Origin: Acholeplasmatales bacterium
GTDB taxonomy: Bacteria; Bacillota_I; Bacilli_A; Acholeplasmatales; Anaeroplasmataceae
Length of the DNA: 6,489 nt
Direction of reading: 5' to 3'
Assembly: GCA_016288675.1 (NCBI GenBank)
Contig: JAEELC010000156.1
Span: forward strand, 1 to 6,489
Positions 5,697 through 6,489 of the stretch are shown here, in pieces. The notes below the pieces were generated by a model. It worked only from the letters and a program-made list of their open reading frames with translations, made no database searches and had not been told where the DNA came from. The position numbers and the translations under genes are program-made. The first letter of the stretch is position 1. Each line of letters starts with the position of its first letter.

Positions 5697-5725
5697 ATTG
5701 TATCACAAGGAGTAATTTATTACAA
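5697..5725 (-). promoter_or_regulatory. Candidate rubrerythrin promoter
   Basis: On the - strand TTGTAA (5725-5720), a 17-base spacer and TACAAT (5702-5697) with TGA just before it (extended -10) make a good sigma-A promoter. Transcription would start near 5690 with a leader of about 75 bases. A weaker alternative, TTGAAT-N17-TATGCT with its -10 at 5656-5651, would give a leader of about 28 bases. It begins 11 bases after the stop codon of the gene at 5736-6489. Confidence 0.55.
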
Positions 5726-5735
5726 TCATTGGAAA

Positions 5736-6489
5736 CTATAGTTCAAGTACATGTGCTATGACGTGACAAGCATACAGGCTCATGGCAAAGCGGCTTTGTT
5801 TCATATTGTCGTTGAGGTCAAAGAAAAAATCCTTATCACCATAGCTTTTTTTAAAGAATGGAGAAAAGCAAAGATCCCACTCTCTTAGGTACTGACCGGT
5901 TTTCTTGGTGTAGCAGTTCTCTGCAGTAGCTTTTTCTCTAAAGTCCTTATCTACAAAGCCGGCAATTGACTTATGGATCGCCATATCCTCTTTCGGAAGA
6001 TAGTAATAGTCTTTGTAATTTGAATAAAAATACTTAAGCTCCGTCTCATAGAGAGGAACTCTAAGGATAGCTTCGTCGCCTTCAATCTTGAAATAGCACC
6101 CATCAAGGTTTCCTGAGAGGGATGAAGGAAGCTTATATCTTAAAGACAGCTTCATGTATACTTCAGTCTTTTGCTGACCATCTATATCATCGTAGTAATT
6201 AGCCTGAACTTTCCTAGCACGGAGAGGCAAAAGATCAAGTACTTCCTCGGAAGTAGGAATCTCTGCGTCTGTTCTGATGGACACATCTGGCATATTTGAA
6301 AATGATAAAAAGAATGCTCTATAGCGGAGCATAGGTAGTAGTTCAAACATGCCCTTAACATCCTCAAAATTGTGGAGCATAAGGAGTTTAAGTAGCTCAG
6401 AATCCTTGGACTTAGTGTACTGCTTGTAGATAGGGATGAGCTTACCGCCATCGTATTTATCTTCACGCTGAATTCCAAGATAGAGCTCA
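5736..6489 (-). CDS. YprB-like RNase H-fold exonuclease-domain protein (5' truncated)
   Basis: The frame is open from the TAG at 5736-5738 to the window edge, so the true start lies outside. 250 residues plus a partial codon are visible. An ATG at 6380 is internal, since the frame continues upstream without a stop. The first 55 visible residues match the end of the RNase_H_2/YprB domain (PF13482, a DEDD 3'-5' exonuclease-like fold). They contain RED-x-YDGG, an I-x-x-Y-x-x-Y helix and HNFEDV (visible residues 39-44), an HxxxD motif supplying the last catalytic Asp. Relatives usually have YNxxDV here. The remaining ~190 residues are rich in Tyr and Phe (FYSNYKDYYYLP), with a charged stretch ending near NCYTKK that I cannot assign to a known domain. 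Substrate (RNA or DNA) is unknown. No GC-rich terminator follows the stop. Confidence 0.72.
   Translation of the reverse strand, partial: ELYLGIQREDKYDGGKLIPIYKQYTKSKDSELLKLLMLHNFEDVKGMFELLPMLRYRAFFLSFSNMPDVSIRTDAEIPTSEEVLDLLPLRARKVQANYYDDIDGQQKTEVYMKLSLRYKLPSSLSGNLDGCYFKIEGDEAILRVPLYETELKYFYSNYKDYYYLPKEDMAIHKSIAGFVDKDFREKATAENCYTKKTGQYLREWDLCFSPFFKKSYGDKDFFFDLNDNMKQSRFAMSLYACHVIAHVLEL

Overview
The window looks like a piece of chromosome from a low-GC, strictly anaerobic Firmicute, most likely of the Lachnospiraceae (Butyrivibrio or Pseudobutyrivibrio type). This rests on family resemblance of the proteins, strong GGAGG-type ribosome binding sites, U-tailed hairpin terminators and a rubrerythrin gene. 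The genus is inference only.

Left part (1-2886, + strand): the end of a cell-surface polysaccharide locus. The last 26 codons of an unrecognised protein overlap (TAATG) the start of a Wzx/MOP-type polysaccharide flippase. After a 37-base gap carrying a perfect dyad comes a cytoplasmic GH88/GH105-like unsaturated-uronyl hydrolase. The unit ends in a 33-bp tandem repeat, whose first copy makes a terminator hairpin, and then a second, stronger terminator.

Middle (2891-3301, + strand): a single small gene (85 codons) with its own extended -10 promoter and a dyad over the expected transcription start. It ends in a strong hairpin that also separates it from the convergent minus-strand genes.

Right part (3307-6489, - strand): a two-gene operon encodes a DUF2268 predicted zinc protease and a MerR regulator with a TipAS drug-binding domain. 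Its promoter has a 19-bp spacer filled by an imperfect 21-bp dyad, the classic layout of a MerR-activated promoter, so the operon is probably autoregulated and switched on by a small ligand. Upstream lies a monocistronic rubrerythrin gene (peroxide defence) with an unusual leader hairpin. At the right edge is a 5'-truncated gene for a YprB-like RNase H-fold exonuclease with a long C-terminal extension.

No mobile element, CRISPR array, rRNA or tRNA was seen. The most interesting items are the self-contained MerR-TipAS/protease unit with its operator, the orphan small protein with its palindrome-controlled promoter, and the tandem GGGGACGG-type repeats.
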